Positions 32,363-40,950 of a stretch of 64,000 nucleotides of DNA are shown one piece after another. Positions within the stretch are counted from its first letter, which is position 1. Every line of letters starts with the position of its first letter. The translations under genes were made by a program, and so were the position numbers. Location: positions 1-64,000 of the forward strand of contig JAWKUK010000003.1 of assembly GCA_041398605.1 (NCBI GenBank), read 5' to 3'. The DNA comes from JAWKUK01 sp041398605 (lineage in GTDB: Bacteria > Planctomycetota > UBA1135 > GCA-002686595). Below the pieces are notes generated by a model. The model ran no database searches. It saw only the letters and a program-made list of their open reading frames with translations, and had not been told where the DNA came from.

Positions 32363-33094
32363 TCAAAGGGCGATGGCCGGGGCCGAGAAGCGCCCGACAA
32401 AGGCAGTGTTCGCGCCCTCGTACGTCCAGCTCGCGAGCCCGTCCGAGCCGGCGAAGCGGCAGCGGTCCGGGACCCCCACGATCGGGCTGAGCACGGACGC
32501 GCCAGCGCGCGCCGCCAGGGGCGCGTACCACACTGCATGGGGCATCGTGCAGCAGCTCCGGTCGGCCAGCGCGCGACCAGAGAGCTCCAACACGTCCTCG
32601 ACCGCCACGTGGAATGCGTCGCCTTCACGCTGCCACGTCACGGGGACCAAATGGGTCGCCCGGACCTCAAGGCCGGCGCTCGCCGCGAGCAAGGCGGCCT
32701 CGCGCTCCGTCGCGCCGTCGATGAAGAGTACGGCGCGCCGCGCCCCGGCGCGACTGAGGTTCGCCTCCGAATCGAGGGCTGCGACGACCTTGTCCCCGGA
32801 GTCGAGGCGCCAAGCGATCAATGCCGCGCGCCCCTGGGACTCGACCTCGCTGTTCACGTGGCACGCGCCGCCGAAGACCGTGCAGTCGCGGGCCTCGAGA
32901 TACTCACCGACGAGCGCGCTCGCGGCCGCGGCGGCCGCGGCGGCTTCGCTGGCGGCGGGCGCCACCGCGCAGGACGCGTCGCTGACGCCTAACCAGCGCG
33001 CGGTGAGCGCACAGGGGCAGGGCAACGCGCCGGTGTGCACGAGCGCCGCGGTGGAGCCGATGCCGGCGACGAGGGTGAGTGCGATCCTCAGCAT
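32363..33094 (-). CDS. DUF1326-family protein, secreted or anchored
   Basis: 243 residues beginning with a hydrophobic segment (LRIALTLVAGIGSTAALVHTG) that may be a signal peptide or anchor, then a Cys-containing patch (CPCALTARW), an Ala-rich linker and a DUF1326-like domain starting at GEYLEARDCTVFGGACHVNSE. The function of DUF1326 is not established. It is last in a five-gene minus-strand series headed by the xanthine-dehydrogenase-like subunits, 16 bp after the small Cys-rich gene. A role linked to that oxidoreductase is plausible only by context. Cys-Cys (SCCTMPH) near the C-terminus could be redox-active or metal-binding. Confidence 0.75.
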   Translation of the reverse strand: MLRIALTLVAGIGSTAALVHTGALPCPCALTARWLGVSDASCAVAPAASEAAAAAAAASALVGEYLEARDCTVFGGACHVNSEVESQGRAALIAWRLDSGDKVVAALDSEANLSRAGARRAVLFIDGATEREAALLAASAGLEVRATHLVPVTWQREGDAFHVAVEDVLELSGRALADRSCCTMPHAVWYAPLAARAGASVLSPIVGVPDRCRFAGSDGLASWTYEGANTAFVGRFSAPAIAL

Positions 33095-33110
33095 GTGCGA
33101 TCCTTCGGCG

Positions 33111-33353
33111 TCAAACGAGGTCGGAGAGCGGCGACTCGAAGCACGCGCGGCCCGCGCGGCACTCGCCTGGGTGCGCGACGAAGCGGTCGGGTCCGAGGAT
33201 CTGGCCCGTACGCGCGCACCAGCAGTGGTTGCTGGCGTCGAGCACGTCCTCGTCGGCGAGCATCGGGCGCGTCCGCTTCACGATGTTCTTCGACAAGAGG
33301 TGCGAGCAGAACGGGCTGACGCGCGGCAGATTCGTAGGGGAGGTGGAGCTCAT
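33111..33353 (-). CDS. Small Cys/His-rich protein in the molybdoenzyme operon
   Basis: 80 residues, unrecognised. It contains five cysteines (16, 44, 46, 65, 71) and His18, His43 and His61, with the compact motif HCWC at 43-46 and later ECRAGRACFES. This pattern suggests a bound metal or small Fe-S site. It sits 10 bp after the FAD subunit gene and 16 bp before the DUF1326 gene on the same strand, so it is probably co-translated in the operon. It has no signal peptide. Possible roles are a maturation factor or small electron carrier, both inferred from position only. Confidence 0.7.
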   Translation of the reverse strand: MSSTSPTNLPRVSPFCSHLLSKNIVKRTRPMLADEDVLDASNHCWCARTGQILGPDRFVAHPGECRAGRACFESPLSDLV

Positions 33354-33363
33354 GGTGACCGCC

Positions 33364-34347
33364 TCACGCGATGGATTCGAGCGCGCGGTAGAGCACGCCT
33401 TTGACGAGGTGAACCTTGTAACCGTTGTGCTCGAGCGGCGCCGCGTCTCGGACCGCTGCCTCGCCCGCCCGGCGCCACGCGGCCGCTCCCATGACTTGGC
33501 CGACGAGCGCGGCCTCGGCCTCGAGCGAGCGCCACGGCATCGGGGCGACGCCGCCGAGCACCACGCGCGCTTCGGCGATGCGATCACCCTCGAGCAGGAC
33601 GCCGACCGCCGCGGCGACGAGCGCGAAGTCGTAGGACGCGCGCTCCTTGAACTTGTGGTAGGTCGTCCGCAAGCCAGCCGGCAAGGCCGGGATGGTCGCT
33701 TTCACGAGCACCTCGTCGGCGCGCCGCACGCTCTCGGTGTCGAGCGCGACGTCCGAGAGGACGTAGTAGTCGCGCGCCTTGACGGCGCGCGCGCCTGCTT
33801 TCCCGACCAGGTGGAACGTCGCGTCGAGCGCGAGCATCACGGGCGCGAGGTCAGACGGGTGCACGAAGTAGCTCGGTCCGCCGCCCAGGATCGCGGCGTA
33901 CTTGCTGAAGCCGAACTCAGCGAGGCAGGTGTTGCCGCCCTTCTTGAAGCACGTGACCGCAGGGTGCCTGAAGTACGGGCAGCGCGGCCGCTGGTTGAGG
34001 TTGCCCCCCACCGTGGCTTGCGAGCGGATCTGCGCGCTGGCGATCGACGCCGCCGCCTGGCTGAGCGCTGGCACCGCGCGCTGCACGTCGGCGTTGTCAG
34101 CGAGGTCCTGCAGCGTCACGAGCGCGCCGATGTCGAGGGTCCCGTCACGGTTCACGACGAGGAGATCGAGGTCCGGCACACCGCGCAGCCGCACGAGGGT
34201 CGGGGGCTGCTCGATGTCATCCTTCAGGACGGTCAAGAGGTCCTGCCCACCGGCGATCAAGCGCGCCCCGCTCGGGCTGTGTTTGTCCGGCAATTCCAGC
34301 ACTGCCTCGCGCAGCGTGCGCGGCGACTTCACTTCAAAGGGACGCAT
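33364..34347 (-). CDS. Xanthine-dehydrogenase-family FAD-binding subunit (PaoB-like, 4Fe-4S loop)
   Basis: 327 residues. The FAD-binding PCMH fold shows LIAGGQDLL (30-38) and SQATVGGNLNQ (109-119). An inserted loop RCPYFRHPAVTCFKKGGNTC places cysteines at 123, 133 and 141. Such a loop binds an extra 4Fe-4S cluster in PaoB and 4-hydroxybenzoyl-CoA reductase-type subunits. The protein would pass electrons between the 2Fe-2S subunit and an external acceptor. It starts 2 bp after the molybdenum subunit gene ends and precedes the small Cys-rich gene. The gene order 2Fe-2S, Mo, FAD differs from paoABC but is common in related operons. Confidence 0.9.
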   Translation of the reverse strand: MRPFEVKSPRTLREAVLELPDKHSPSGARLIAGGQDLLTVLKDDIEQPPTLVRLRGVPDLDLLVVNRDGTLDIGALVTLQDLADNADVQRAVPALSQAAASIASAQIRSQATVGGNLNQRPRCPYFRHPAVTCFKKGGNTCLAEFGFSKYAAILGGGPSYFVHPSDLAPVMLALDATFHLVGKAGARAVKARDYYVLSDVALDTESVRRADEVLVKATIPALPAGLRTTYHKFKERASYDFALVAAAVGVLLEGDRIAEARVVLGGVAPMPWRSLEAEAALVGQVMGAAAWRRAGEAAVRDAAPLEHNGYKVHLVKGVLYRALESIA

Positions 34348-34349
34348 GG

Positions 34350-36515
34350 CTAGACCTTACCGTGGAGCGCATTGAGCACGTTGTCTGGGGTGAAGGGCAT
34401 CTCCGTGAGGCGGACGCCGCACGCATTGAAGATCGCGTTGGCGATCGCGCTGTGCCCGGGGATGACCGCCGCCTCGGCCATACCGCAGAGCGCCGGGCGC
34501 TCGTCCTCGTCGTCGATCAGCGCCACGATCTCGCCGATCTCCTGGCAGCCGGCGATGAGGTAGGAGTTCAGGTTCTCCGTCAGCAAGAAGCCGGTGGACT
34601 CGTCGTGCACGCGCCGCTCGAGGAGGCCGTATGACAGCGCCTGGACGAGGCCCCCATTGATCTGGCTGCGCAGCGCCAGGCGGTTCAACGGCAAGCCTTG
34701 GTCATGGATCCCGACCATCTTCAGGACCTTGACGCGGCCGGTCAGCGTATCGACCTCGACGTGCGCGCCCTGGGCGCCGTGGATCGAGCCCTCGTGCAGG
34801 TTGCTCTGGAAGGACCCGGTGACGGACAGCGGCTCCTGGAGCAGGGCCGCGACCTGGCGCCAGGCCAGCTTGACCCGAGGCTCACCGTTGGCGTGCACGT
34901 GCCCGGCCTTCCACGTGTACTCGCCGACGGGCTTGCCGAGCACGGCCTGCAGCTTCCGCTCGAGCGCCTCGCGCGCCAGGTGAGCAGCGTGTTTGATCGC
35001 GGGCGCAGACGAGCCCGTCGTGACGCTGCCGCCCGACGCGACGTTCATCGGCAGGTCGCTGTCGCCGATCACCGCGCGTACGTCGGAGACGGCGAGCCCG
35101 AGCTCTTCGGCGACGATCGCGGCCACGTATGTCCGCGCGCCCGTGCCCAGGTCCTGGGTCGCTGTCCGCGACTCGACCGAGCCGTCCGGGAAGACCACGA
35201 CGTCGCACTTCGCGCTGTCTTGCGCCCCGCCGCCCCACACGGCGACCCCGAAGCCGATGCCGCGCGCGATGCCTCGGGCGTCCGGCTTGCCGGGCGCCGT
35301 GCGGTTCGGGTGCGTCGACCAGCCGAGCTCCATCGCGACCCGATCGAGCTGACGATGCCAGGCCTTGTCGGGCAGGTTCGCCTTGCGAAACTCCACGGGG
35401 TCCATCCCGACCTCATAGGCGAGCGCGTCGACGAGCGACTCCATCGCAAATGACGCCTGAGGGTGACCCGGCGCGCGCATCGCTCGGTTCGGGTCGGTCG
35501 ACGTGTGGACCGAGCGGTTCCTGGTCCAAGAGGTCGCGACCTCGTAGATGTACGGATGGGTGGGCAGCGAGCCGCCCCCCATTCCGCCGAGCCGGTCGCC
35601 CTCGGCGAGCATCGCGACGAGCTTGCCGTCCTTCGTGGCGCCGCCGCGCACGCGCTGCCACGAGCCCGACCGGTTCCCAGCCATCGAGAACTCTTGCTCG
35701 CGCGTCAGGAGCAAGTGCACGGGGCGCTTCGTCTCTTGGACGATGCGGCCTGCGACTTGGGCCTCAACGCCGCCGCCGAACTTCGAGCCGAAGCCGCCGC
35801 CCATGTGCTGCGTCACGACGCGCACCTCGCGCTGCTTCAGCCCGAGGGCCTGGGCGAAGCCCTGCGGCTCCGACTTGACGGCCTGGGACGAGGCGTACAC
35901 CGTCGCGCCGCGCTCGTCGGGCACGATGACCTGGCCGTGGGTCTCGAGGCACACGTGGTGCTGCACGGGGAGCTGCACGATGAGCTCGACCTGCGCCGGT
36001 GCGGCAGCGAATGCGGCCTCCGCCGCGGACAGGTCGCCGCGCTCGCGGAGCGACGAGACGTTGGTCGTCGCGTTGCGCTGGCGCGCGATGACCGGGGCAC
36101 CGTCGGCGAGGGCGGCGTCGCGGGTCAACACGAGCTGTGGCTCCGCCTTCACGACGTAGCGCACGGCGCGCACGCCGTCGTCGAGGGCCTCGAGCGACTC
36201 AGCCGCCACGGCGGCGAGCACGCTGTCCGCGCCCTGGTACAGGACCTGGTCGCCAGGCTCCTTGAGCGCCGCGGCCCAGATGACACCCGGCACGCCCTGC
36301 GCCGCGGAGACATCGATCGACTCCACCGTGCCGCGCACGCGCGGCCAAGTGACCAGGCGCGCATAGAGCAAGCCCGGCGCGCGCATGTCGTGGCTGTACT
36401 TCGCGCGGCCCGTGACCTTGTCGGGGCCGTCCACGCGCGGGATGTCACGGTTCAAGACGTCGAGCTCGGAGCGCGGGCCCCATGCGACCGCTTCACTGCG
36501 GGGATCCGTGGCCAT
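34350..36515 (-). CDS. Xanthine-dehydrogenase-family molybdopterin-binding subunit
   Basis: 721-residue catalytic subunit of a molybdenum hydroxylase. It begins with the typical DIPRVDGPDKVTGRAKYSHD entry, contains QHMGGGFGSKFGGG (Mo-cofactor binding), the RAMRAPGHPQ segment, and the catalytic glutamate in CGMAEAAVIPG (Glu681). Members hydroxylate aldehydes, purines or other heterocycles; the substrate cannot be told from these motifs. ATG 36515 overlaps the stop of the 2Fe-2S gene by one base (TGATG), showing translational coupling. There is no Tat motif here, so export, if any, would depend on the Tat-signal-bearing 2Fe-2S subunit. Confidence 0.93.
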   Translation of the reverse strand: MATDPRSEAVAWGPRSELDVLNRDIPRVDGPDKVTGRAKYSHDMRAPGLLYARLVTWPRVRGTVESIDVSAAQGVPGVIWAAALKEPGDQVLYQGADSVLAAVAAESLEALDDGVRAVRYVVKAEPQLVLTRDAALADGAPVIARQRNATTNVSSLRERGDLSAAEAAFAAAPAQVELIVQLPVQHHVCLETHGQVIVPDERGATVYASSQAVKSEPQGFAQALGLKQREVRVVTQHMGGGFGSKFGGGVEAQVAGRIVQETKRPVHLLLTREQEFSMAGNRSGSWQRVRGGATKDGKLVAMLAEGDRLGGMGGGSLPTHPYIYEVATSWTRNRSVHTSTDPNRAMRAPGHPQASFAMESLVDALAYEVGMDPVEFRKANLPDKAWHRQLDRVAMELGWSTHPNRTAPGKPDARGIARGIGFGVAVWGGGAQDSAKCDVVVFPDGSVESRTATQDLGTGARTYVAAIVAEELGLAVSDVRAVIGDSDLPMNVASGGSVTTGSSAPAIKHAAHLAREALERKLQAVLGKPVGEYTWKAGHVHANGEPRVKLAWRQVAALLQEPLSVTGSFQSNLHEGSIHGAQGAHVEVDTLTGRVKVLKMVGIHDQGLPLNRLALRSQINGGLVQALSYGLLERRVHDESTGFLLTENLNSYLIAGCQEIGEIVALIDDEDERPALCGMAEAAVIPGHSAIANAIFNACGVRLTEMPFTPDNVLNALHGKV

Positions 36516-37191
36516 CAGCGACGCTCCTTCGTTGCGTCTGCGGGCACCTGAATGCCGTTGCGCTCGTCTTGGACGCGCTTCAGCGCGTTGAAGATGTGTG
36601 GGTAGGTGCCGCAACGGCACAGGTTCCCGGAGAGCTCGCCCTTGAGCTCCTCGAGGGTGCCGTTCGGGCGCTTGGCGAGGGCAGCGGTGCACGCCACGAC
36701 GAAGCCTGGCGTGCAGAACCCGCACATCGCGGCGTCCTCGACGCAGAAAGCGCGCTGCACGTCGCTCGGCGCCTCCGGGTGCCGAGGCCCTCGACGGTGG
36801 TCACTTGGCGACCGACGCAGTCGATGGCGAGGTTCATGCAGGCATAGGCCGGGCGCCCGTCGAGGAGCACCGTGCACGCGCCGCAGCTGCCGCTGTCGCA
36901 GACGAGCTTGGTGCCGGTCAAGGCGGGCTCGAGCCGCGTGCGCAGGGCGTCGAGGAGCGTCGTGCGCGGCTCGACCGCGACGGCCCGTGCCGCGCCGTTC
37001 ACGGAGAGCGTGACCTCGACGCTGCCGGAGAGGGTCGGGACCGCGGGGGCGGCGCCCGCGGCATGCGGGGTCCGCGCGTGGGCCTCGGCTTCGCCCGCAG
37101 CGACGAGGCTGCCTGCAGCGGCGACGCCGCTCGCGCCCTTCAAGAAGGTGCGTCGAGAGAGCGGCTCGGGGTTCGGATCCAGGTTCGGCAC
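36515..37191 (-). pseudogene. 2Fe-2S subunit of the xanthine-dehydrogenase-family enzyme, frameshifted
   Basis: The gene starts at GTG 37191 (GAGG Shine-Dalgarno 6 nt upstream) and encodes a Tat signal (SRRTFLKGAS). The plant-ferredoxin-like 2Fe-2S domain follows with CDSGSCGACTVLLDGRPAYAC. Around 36775-36790 the coding frame jumps: from VTTVEGLG the first frame goes into nonsense, while the frame used at 36515-36780 continues with PEAPSDVQRAFC, CGFCTPGFV and GNLCRCGTYPH, the second 2Fe-2S domain. One missing base would restore one protein of about 225 residues. The rest of the operon is intact, so this is either a recent inactivating indel, a sequencing error in a GC-rich run, or recoding. 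No slippery motif is obvious. Confidence 0.85.
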
Positions 37192-37395
37192 GACGTACCT
37201 CGCGGGTCTTAGAGGCTCACCGCCGACGCGACGGCGACGCTCGCCGGGAGGGACGAGCCCACAGAGCATAGTGCGTATGGGACGCCCGCGCCATGGAACC
37301 ACGACCGCGGCGCTGCCCACCTGGGCCGACGGCGCCCAGCCCACACCCACCCCAACCTTGCCGTGCGCTTACGAACCCCGAGCGTCTCCGGCTGC

Positions 37396-37401
37396 TAACC
37401 T
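37396..37401 (+). promoter_or_regulatory. Putative -10-like hexamer before phnD
   Basis: TAACCT ends 9 nt before ATG 37411, with no Shine-Dalgarno sequence in between. A TTACGA element at 37369-37374 is 21 bp upstream and is a poor -35 match. Confidence 0.3.
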
Positions 37402-37410
37402 CTCCGCCCC

Positions 37411-38337
37411 ATGCGAAGTCATACGTTCACCAGGCGCTCGTTGGGCGCCTCTGCGTTCTTCACCCTTCCGCTCCTCTGCACCGGCGGCCTCCTGGCTGCA
37501 GGTCTACTCCCCGGCTGCAGCACGAGCGCCCCCACCGGCGACGCGACGCTGTATTTCTCGGCGATCCCGGACGCCAACAAGACCGAGCTCGACGAGGGCT
37601 ACGGCAAGGTCGCGGCCTACCTCGCCAAAGAGCTCGGGGTCCCGGTCAAGTTCCGCCCCGCGATCGACTACTCCGCGTCGGTCGAAGCCTTCAAGAACGG
37701 CGATATCCAGCTCGCCTGGTTCGGCGGTGTCACGGGCGTCCAAGCGCGCCGCGCGGTCCCTGGCGCGCGCGCGATCGCGCAAGGCAAGGTCGACCCCGAA
37801 TACGTCTCCTACTTCGTCGCGAACGTCGCGACAGGCATCCAGCCGAGCGCCTCCTTCCCCATGGCGCTCGCCGGCAAGCGCTTCACCTTCGGCCCCGAGA
37901 CCTCGACGTCCGGGCGCGTGATGCCGGAGTTCTACATTCGCGAAGCGACCGGCAAGTCCCCTGCAGACTTCTTCGGGCACGCGAACAAGCACACCAAGGG
38001 GCACGACATTACCGCCAAGGAGGTCGAGGCCGGCACCGTCGATGCGGGGGTCTTGTCGTACGCCAAGTACGACGACATGGTCGCCAAGGGCGACCTCGAC
38101 CCGGCCAAGTGCGTCAAGATCTGGACCACTCCGCCGTACCCCGACTACAACTGGACCGCGCACCCGAGCCTCGAGACCGTGTACGGCGCGGGCTTCACCG
38201 AGAAGCTCCAGAAGGCGCTCGTCGGCATCAAGGATCCTGAGCTCCTCGGGGTCTTGCTGCGCAAGGATGGCTTGATCCCTGCGGAGAACAAGGACTTCGA
38301 TCGGACCGCGACCACCATGGCCGCCATCGGCATGTGA
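37411..38337 (+). CDS. phnD: PhnD-like ABC substrate-binding lipoprotein
   Basis: 308 residues with a basic N-terminus, a hydrophobic core and lipobox LLPGC (Cys36), so it is lipid-anchored in the periplasm. The mature part has the type-II binding fold of phosphonate/phosphite receptors: YFSAIPDANKTELDEGY, AWFGGVTGVQARR and the ligand loop TSTSGRVMPEF. The AWFGGVTGVQAR and PGARAIAQ segments recall a subfamily labelled in databases as putative selenate receptors (from memory), so the ligand may be an oxyanion other than phosphonate. It is first in a run of eight coupled genes. Its stop overlaps the next start by 4 bases. Confidence 0.85.
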   Translation: MRSHTFTRRSLGASAFFTLPLLCTGGLLAAGLLPGCSTSAPTGDATLYFSAIPDANKTELDEGYGKVAAYLAKELGVPVKFRPAIDYSASVEAFKNGDIQLAWFGGVTGVQARRAVPGARAIAQGKVDPEYVSYFVANVATGIQPSASFPMALAGKRFTFGPETSTSGRVMPEFYIREATGKSPADFFGHANKHTKGHDITAKEVEAGTVDAGVLSYAKYDDMVAKGDLDPAKCVKIWTTPPYPDYNWTAHPSLETVYGAGFTEKLQKALVGIKDPELLGVLLRKDGLIPAENKDFDRTATTMAAIGM

Positions 38338-39113
38338 CGGAGCCGGTCTTCGAGCTTCAAGGTGTGTGCGTCGAGCTCGGCGCGCGCGAAGTGCTGCGTG
38401 GCGTCGACCTGCGCGTAGAGCCCGGCGAGGCCGTCGCGCTCGTCGGGCCGAGCGGGGCCGGGAAAACGACGCTCTTGCGCGTGCTCGGCGGCTCGCTCGT
38501 CCCCGCGCGCGGCCAGGCGCGCATCCATGGCGCGGACCTCGCCCAGCTCAGGGCGCCCGCATTGCGGGCGCTCCGTTCCAGGCTGGGGTTCGTGCACCAG
38601 GACCACTCGCTCGTGCCGGTCCTGAGGGTCGCGCACAACGTGCTCTCGGGGCGCCTGGGGCGGTTCGGGTTCCTGGCTGGGCTCCGCTCAGTGCTGTTCG
38701 CGAACCGCGCGGAGCTCGCCGCCGTGCACGCCATCCTCGAGCGTGTCGGGGTCGGGGAAAAGCTCTTCCAGCGCACCGATACGCTCTCTGGCGGCCAACA
38801 ACAGCGCGTCGCGATCGCGCGCGCGCTCTACCAGGACCCCGCTGCGTTGCTCGCCGACGAGCCCGTCGCGGCGGTCGATCCCGCGCGCGCGCGGGACCTC
38901 GTCGCGCTCTTGACGGCGCTCGCGCGCGAGCAGGGCTTGACCCTCGTGGCGAGCCTGCACGACCTCGACCTGGCGCGTGAGTTCTTCCCGCGGCTTGTCG
39001 CGCTGCGCGCAGGCGAGGTCGTTTGCGACGGCCCCGCCGCGACGCTGGACGCAGCGCGCGCCGCGCAGCTCTATCGGCTCGATGGGCTCCGGCTCGAGGA
39101 CGTCGACGCTTGA
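38334..39113 (+). CDS. phnC: PhnC-like ABC importer ATPase
   Basis: 259-residue ATPase with Walker A GPSGAGKTT, Q-loop HQDHSLVP, signature LSGGQQQRVAIARAL and Walker B-equivalent ALLADEPVAAVD. The last glutamate of Walker B is present. It powers the permeases encoded next. Start is GTG 38334, overlapping the phnD stop (GTGA). Length is typical for PhnC. Between residues about 95 and 130 it carries the SGRLGRFGFLAGLRS insertion typical of PhnC. Confidence 0.9.
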   Translation: MTEPVFELQGVCVELGAREVLRGVDLRVEPGEAVALVGPSGAGKTTLLRVLGGSLVPARGQARIHGADLAQLRAPALRALRSRLGFVHQDHSLVPVLRVAHNVLSGRLGRFGFLAGLRSVLFANRAELAAVHAILERVGVGEKLFQRTDTLSGGQQQRVAIARALYQDPAALLADEPVAAVDPARARDLVALLTALAREQGLTLVASLHDLDLAREFFPRLVALRAGEVVCDGPAATLDAARAAQLYRLDGLRLEDVDA

Positions 39114-39943
39114 GCGCGCGCGGCAAGGTCCTCCTCGCGCTGCTCGGCGCGGGCGCGCTCGCTGCGCTGTGGCTCGGGCTGACCCCTGCGGGGCTCATTC
39201 CGCGCGCGGAAGGCTGGACGCTGCTGCGTGAGTTCGCCGCCAGCGCGCTGCGCCCCGCGCTGACCCACGAGGTCCCGCCGAGCTTCACTGGCGCGACGCC
39301 GTTCCTCGCCAAGCTGGGGCTCGCCGTCCTGCGGACCTTGGCCTTTGCCCTCGCGGCGATGAGCCTGGCGCTGCCACTGGGCGCGGTGCTGGGCCTCGTC
39401 GCATCCGACGCCTGGTGGCGCCCCGAGGCGTTTGGCGGCGGCCGCTTGCGCCGCGTCGCCCGGCCCCTGCAAGTCGCAACGCGGGTCGTGATCGCGCTGA
39501 TGCGCTCGGTGCACGAGCTCCTGTGGGCGATCCTCTTCCTGGCCGCGTTCGGCCTCAATACGGCGTCCGCGGTCATCGCCCTCGCCATCCCCTTTGCGGG
39601 GACGCTCGCCAAGGTGTTCAGCGAGATGCTGGACGAGGCGCCCGACAACGCCGCGCGCGCGTTGCATGCTGCCGGGGCCGGCCCGCTCAGCGTGCTCGTG
39701 TTCGGTCGCGTGCCCCGCGCGCTCGCCGACATGGCCGCCTACACGTTCTATCGCTTCGAGTGCGCCGTGCGGTCGTCCGCGGTGCTCGGGTTCTTCGGGT
39801 ACCCGACGCTCGGGTTCCACCTCTCGCTCGCGTTCGAGGACCTGCGCTTCCGTGAGGTTTGGAGCTACATCTACGCGATCGTCGCGCTGGTCGCCGTGTT
39901 CGAGGTCTGGAGCAGCGCGCTGCGCAGGCGGTTGGTCGCATGA
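39110..39943 (+). CDS. phnE: PhnE-like ABC permease 1
   Basis: About 277 residues with roughly six TM segments and the coupling EAA loop AKVFSEMLDEAPDNAARALHAAG. I place the start at TTG 39110, which overlaps the phnC stop (TTGA) like the other junctions in this operon; an earlier in-frame start at 39023 would lie deep inside phnC. It should form the translocation pore with the second PhnE-like protein. Confidence 0.85.
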   Translation: MSARGKVLLALLGAGALAALWLGLTPAGLIPRAEGWTLLREFAASALRPALTHEVPPSFTGATPFLAKLGLAVLRTLAFALAAMSLALPLGAVLGLVASDAWWRPEAFGGGRLRRVARPLQVATRVVIALMRSVHELLWAILFLAAFGLNTASAVIALAIPFAGTLAKVFSEMLDEAPDNAARALHAAGAGPLSVLVFGRVPRALADMAAYTFYRFECAVRSSAVLGFFGYPTLGFHLSLAFEDLRFREVWSYIYAIVALVAVFEVWSSALRRRLVA

Positions 39944-40950
39944 CCACGGCGCCCCCGTGGAGCGAGGGCTCTGCGCTGATCGACCGCCAGCGCGCGGCGC
40001 GCGTCGACGCGCTCCGGCGCGCGCGTCCGCGCTCGAAGTTCCTGCGGGGTACGTGCGCGGTCCTCGCGCTCGGGACCGCCGCGGCGTGGCTCTCGGGCCA
40101 GATCGAGGTCGGGCGGTTGCTCGAGCGGCGACGCCTCGACAACTTGCAGCGGTTCCTCAGCCAGGACGCGTTGCCGCGGCCGCTGCGCTCCGCCGGTGCA
40201 GACGACGCGCGCGGCCCGCTCGCGAGGCTCGGCGACCTCTGGACGTGGACGTTCGAGGTCCTGCAAGACCGCGGGTTCGAGGCGCTCCTGTCGACGCTGG
40301 CGCTCGCCGTGGCGGCCGCCGTGCTCGCTGGGTGCATCGCGATGCTCCTGGCGCCCTTGTGCGCCCGTACGCTCGCGACGCGCGAGCCCTATGCCGCGTC
40401 CGAGTCGGGTCGAGGGCGTGACGGTCGGCCGGCCGGCCGAGCAGCGGCGACGGGCGGCTGGCGCTACGTGACCATTGGCGCGCGCAGCCTCGCCGTCGCG
40501 CTGCGCGCCCTCCCCGAGTACCTCCTGGCGTTCTTGGTCGGCGCGGTCCTGCGCGAGCCGGCGTGGGCGGCGGTCTTGGCGCTGGCCCTGCACAACGGCG
40601 GCATCCTCGCTCGCCTCTACGGAGAGACCCTCGAGAACCTGCCGCCGCGCCCCTACCGGGCCCTGGTCGAGCTGGGCGCCAACCGGCGGCAGCTCGCGGC
40701 CCTGGCGCTTCTGCCTGCCGCGCTGCCGCGATTCCTGCTCTACTTCTTCTACCGCTTCGAGACATGCGTGCGCGAGGCGACCGTACTCGGGATGCTGGGC
40801 TTCGTCTCCCTCGGGTATTGGATCCAGGACGCCCGGGCTCGCATGCAGTACGACACCATGCTCTTGCTCGTCGGCCTCGGGGTCGTCATCGTGCTCGTCG
40901 GTGACCTGTGCTCCTACGTCGCGCGGGCCGCCGTGCGCCGCGCCTCATGA
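39940..40950 (+). CDS. phnE: PhnE-like ABC permease 2
   Basis: 336 residues. A longer polar N-terminus and a Gly/Arg-rich loop (near residues 150-170) distinguish it from permease 1. Its EAA loop reads ARLYGETLENLPPRPYRALVELG and the TM pattern matches PhnE. Two unequal PhnE proteins are common in phosphonate and phosphite importers. ATG 39940 overlaps the previous stop (ATGA), and its stop overlaps the next gene in the same way. Confidence 0.87.
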   Translation: MTTAPPWSEGSALIDRQRAARVDALRRARPRSKFLRGTCAVLALGTAAAWLSGQIEVGRLLERRRLDNLQRFLSQDALPRPLRSAGADDARGPLARLGDLWTWTFEVLQDRGFEALLSTLALAVAAAVLAGCIAMLLAPLCARTLATREPYAASESGRGRDGRPAGRAAATGGWRYVTIGARSLAVALRALPEYLLAFLVGAVLREPAWAAVLALALHNGGILARLYGETLENLPPRPYRALVELGANRRQLAALALLPAALPRFLLYFFYRFETCVREATVLGMLGFVSLGYWIQDARARMQYDTMLLLVGLGVVIVLVGDLCSYVARAAVRRAS

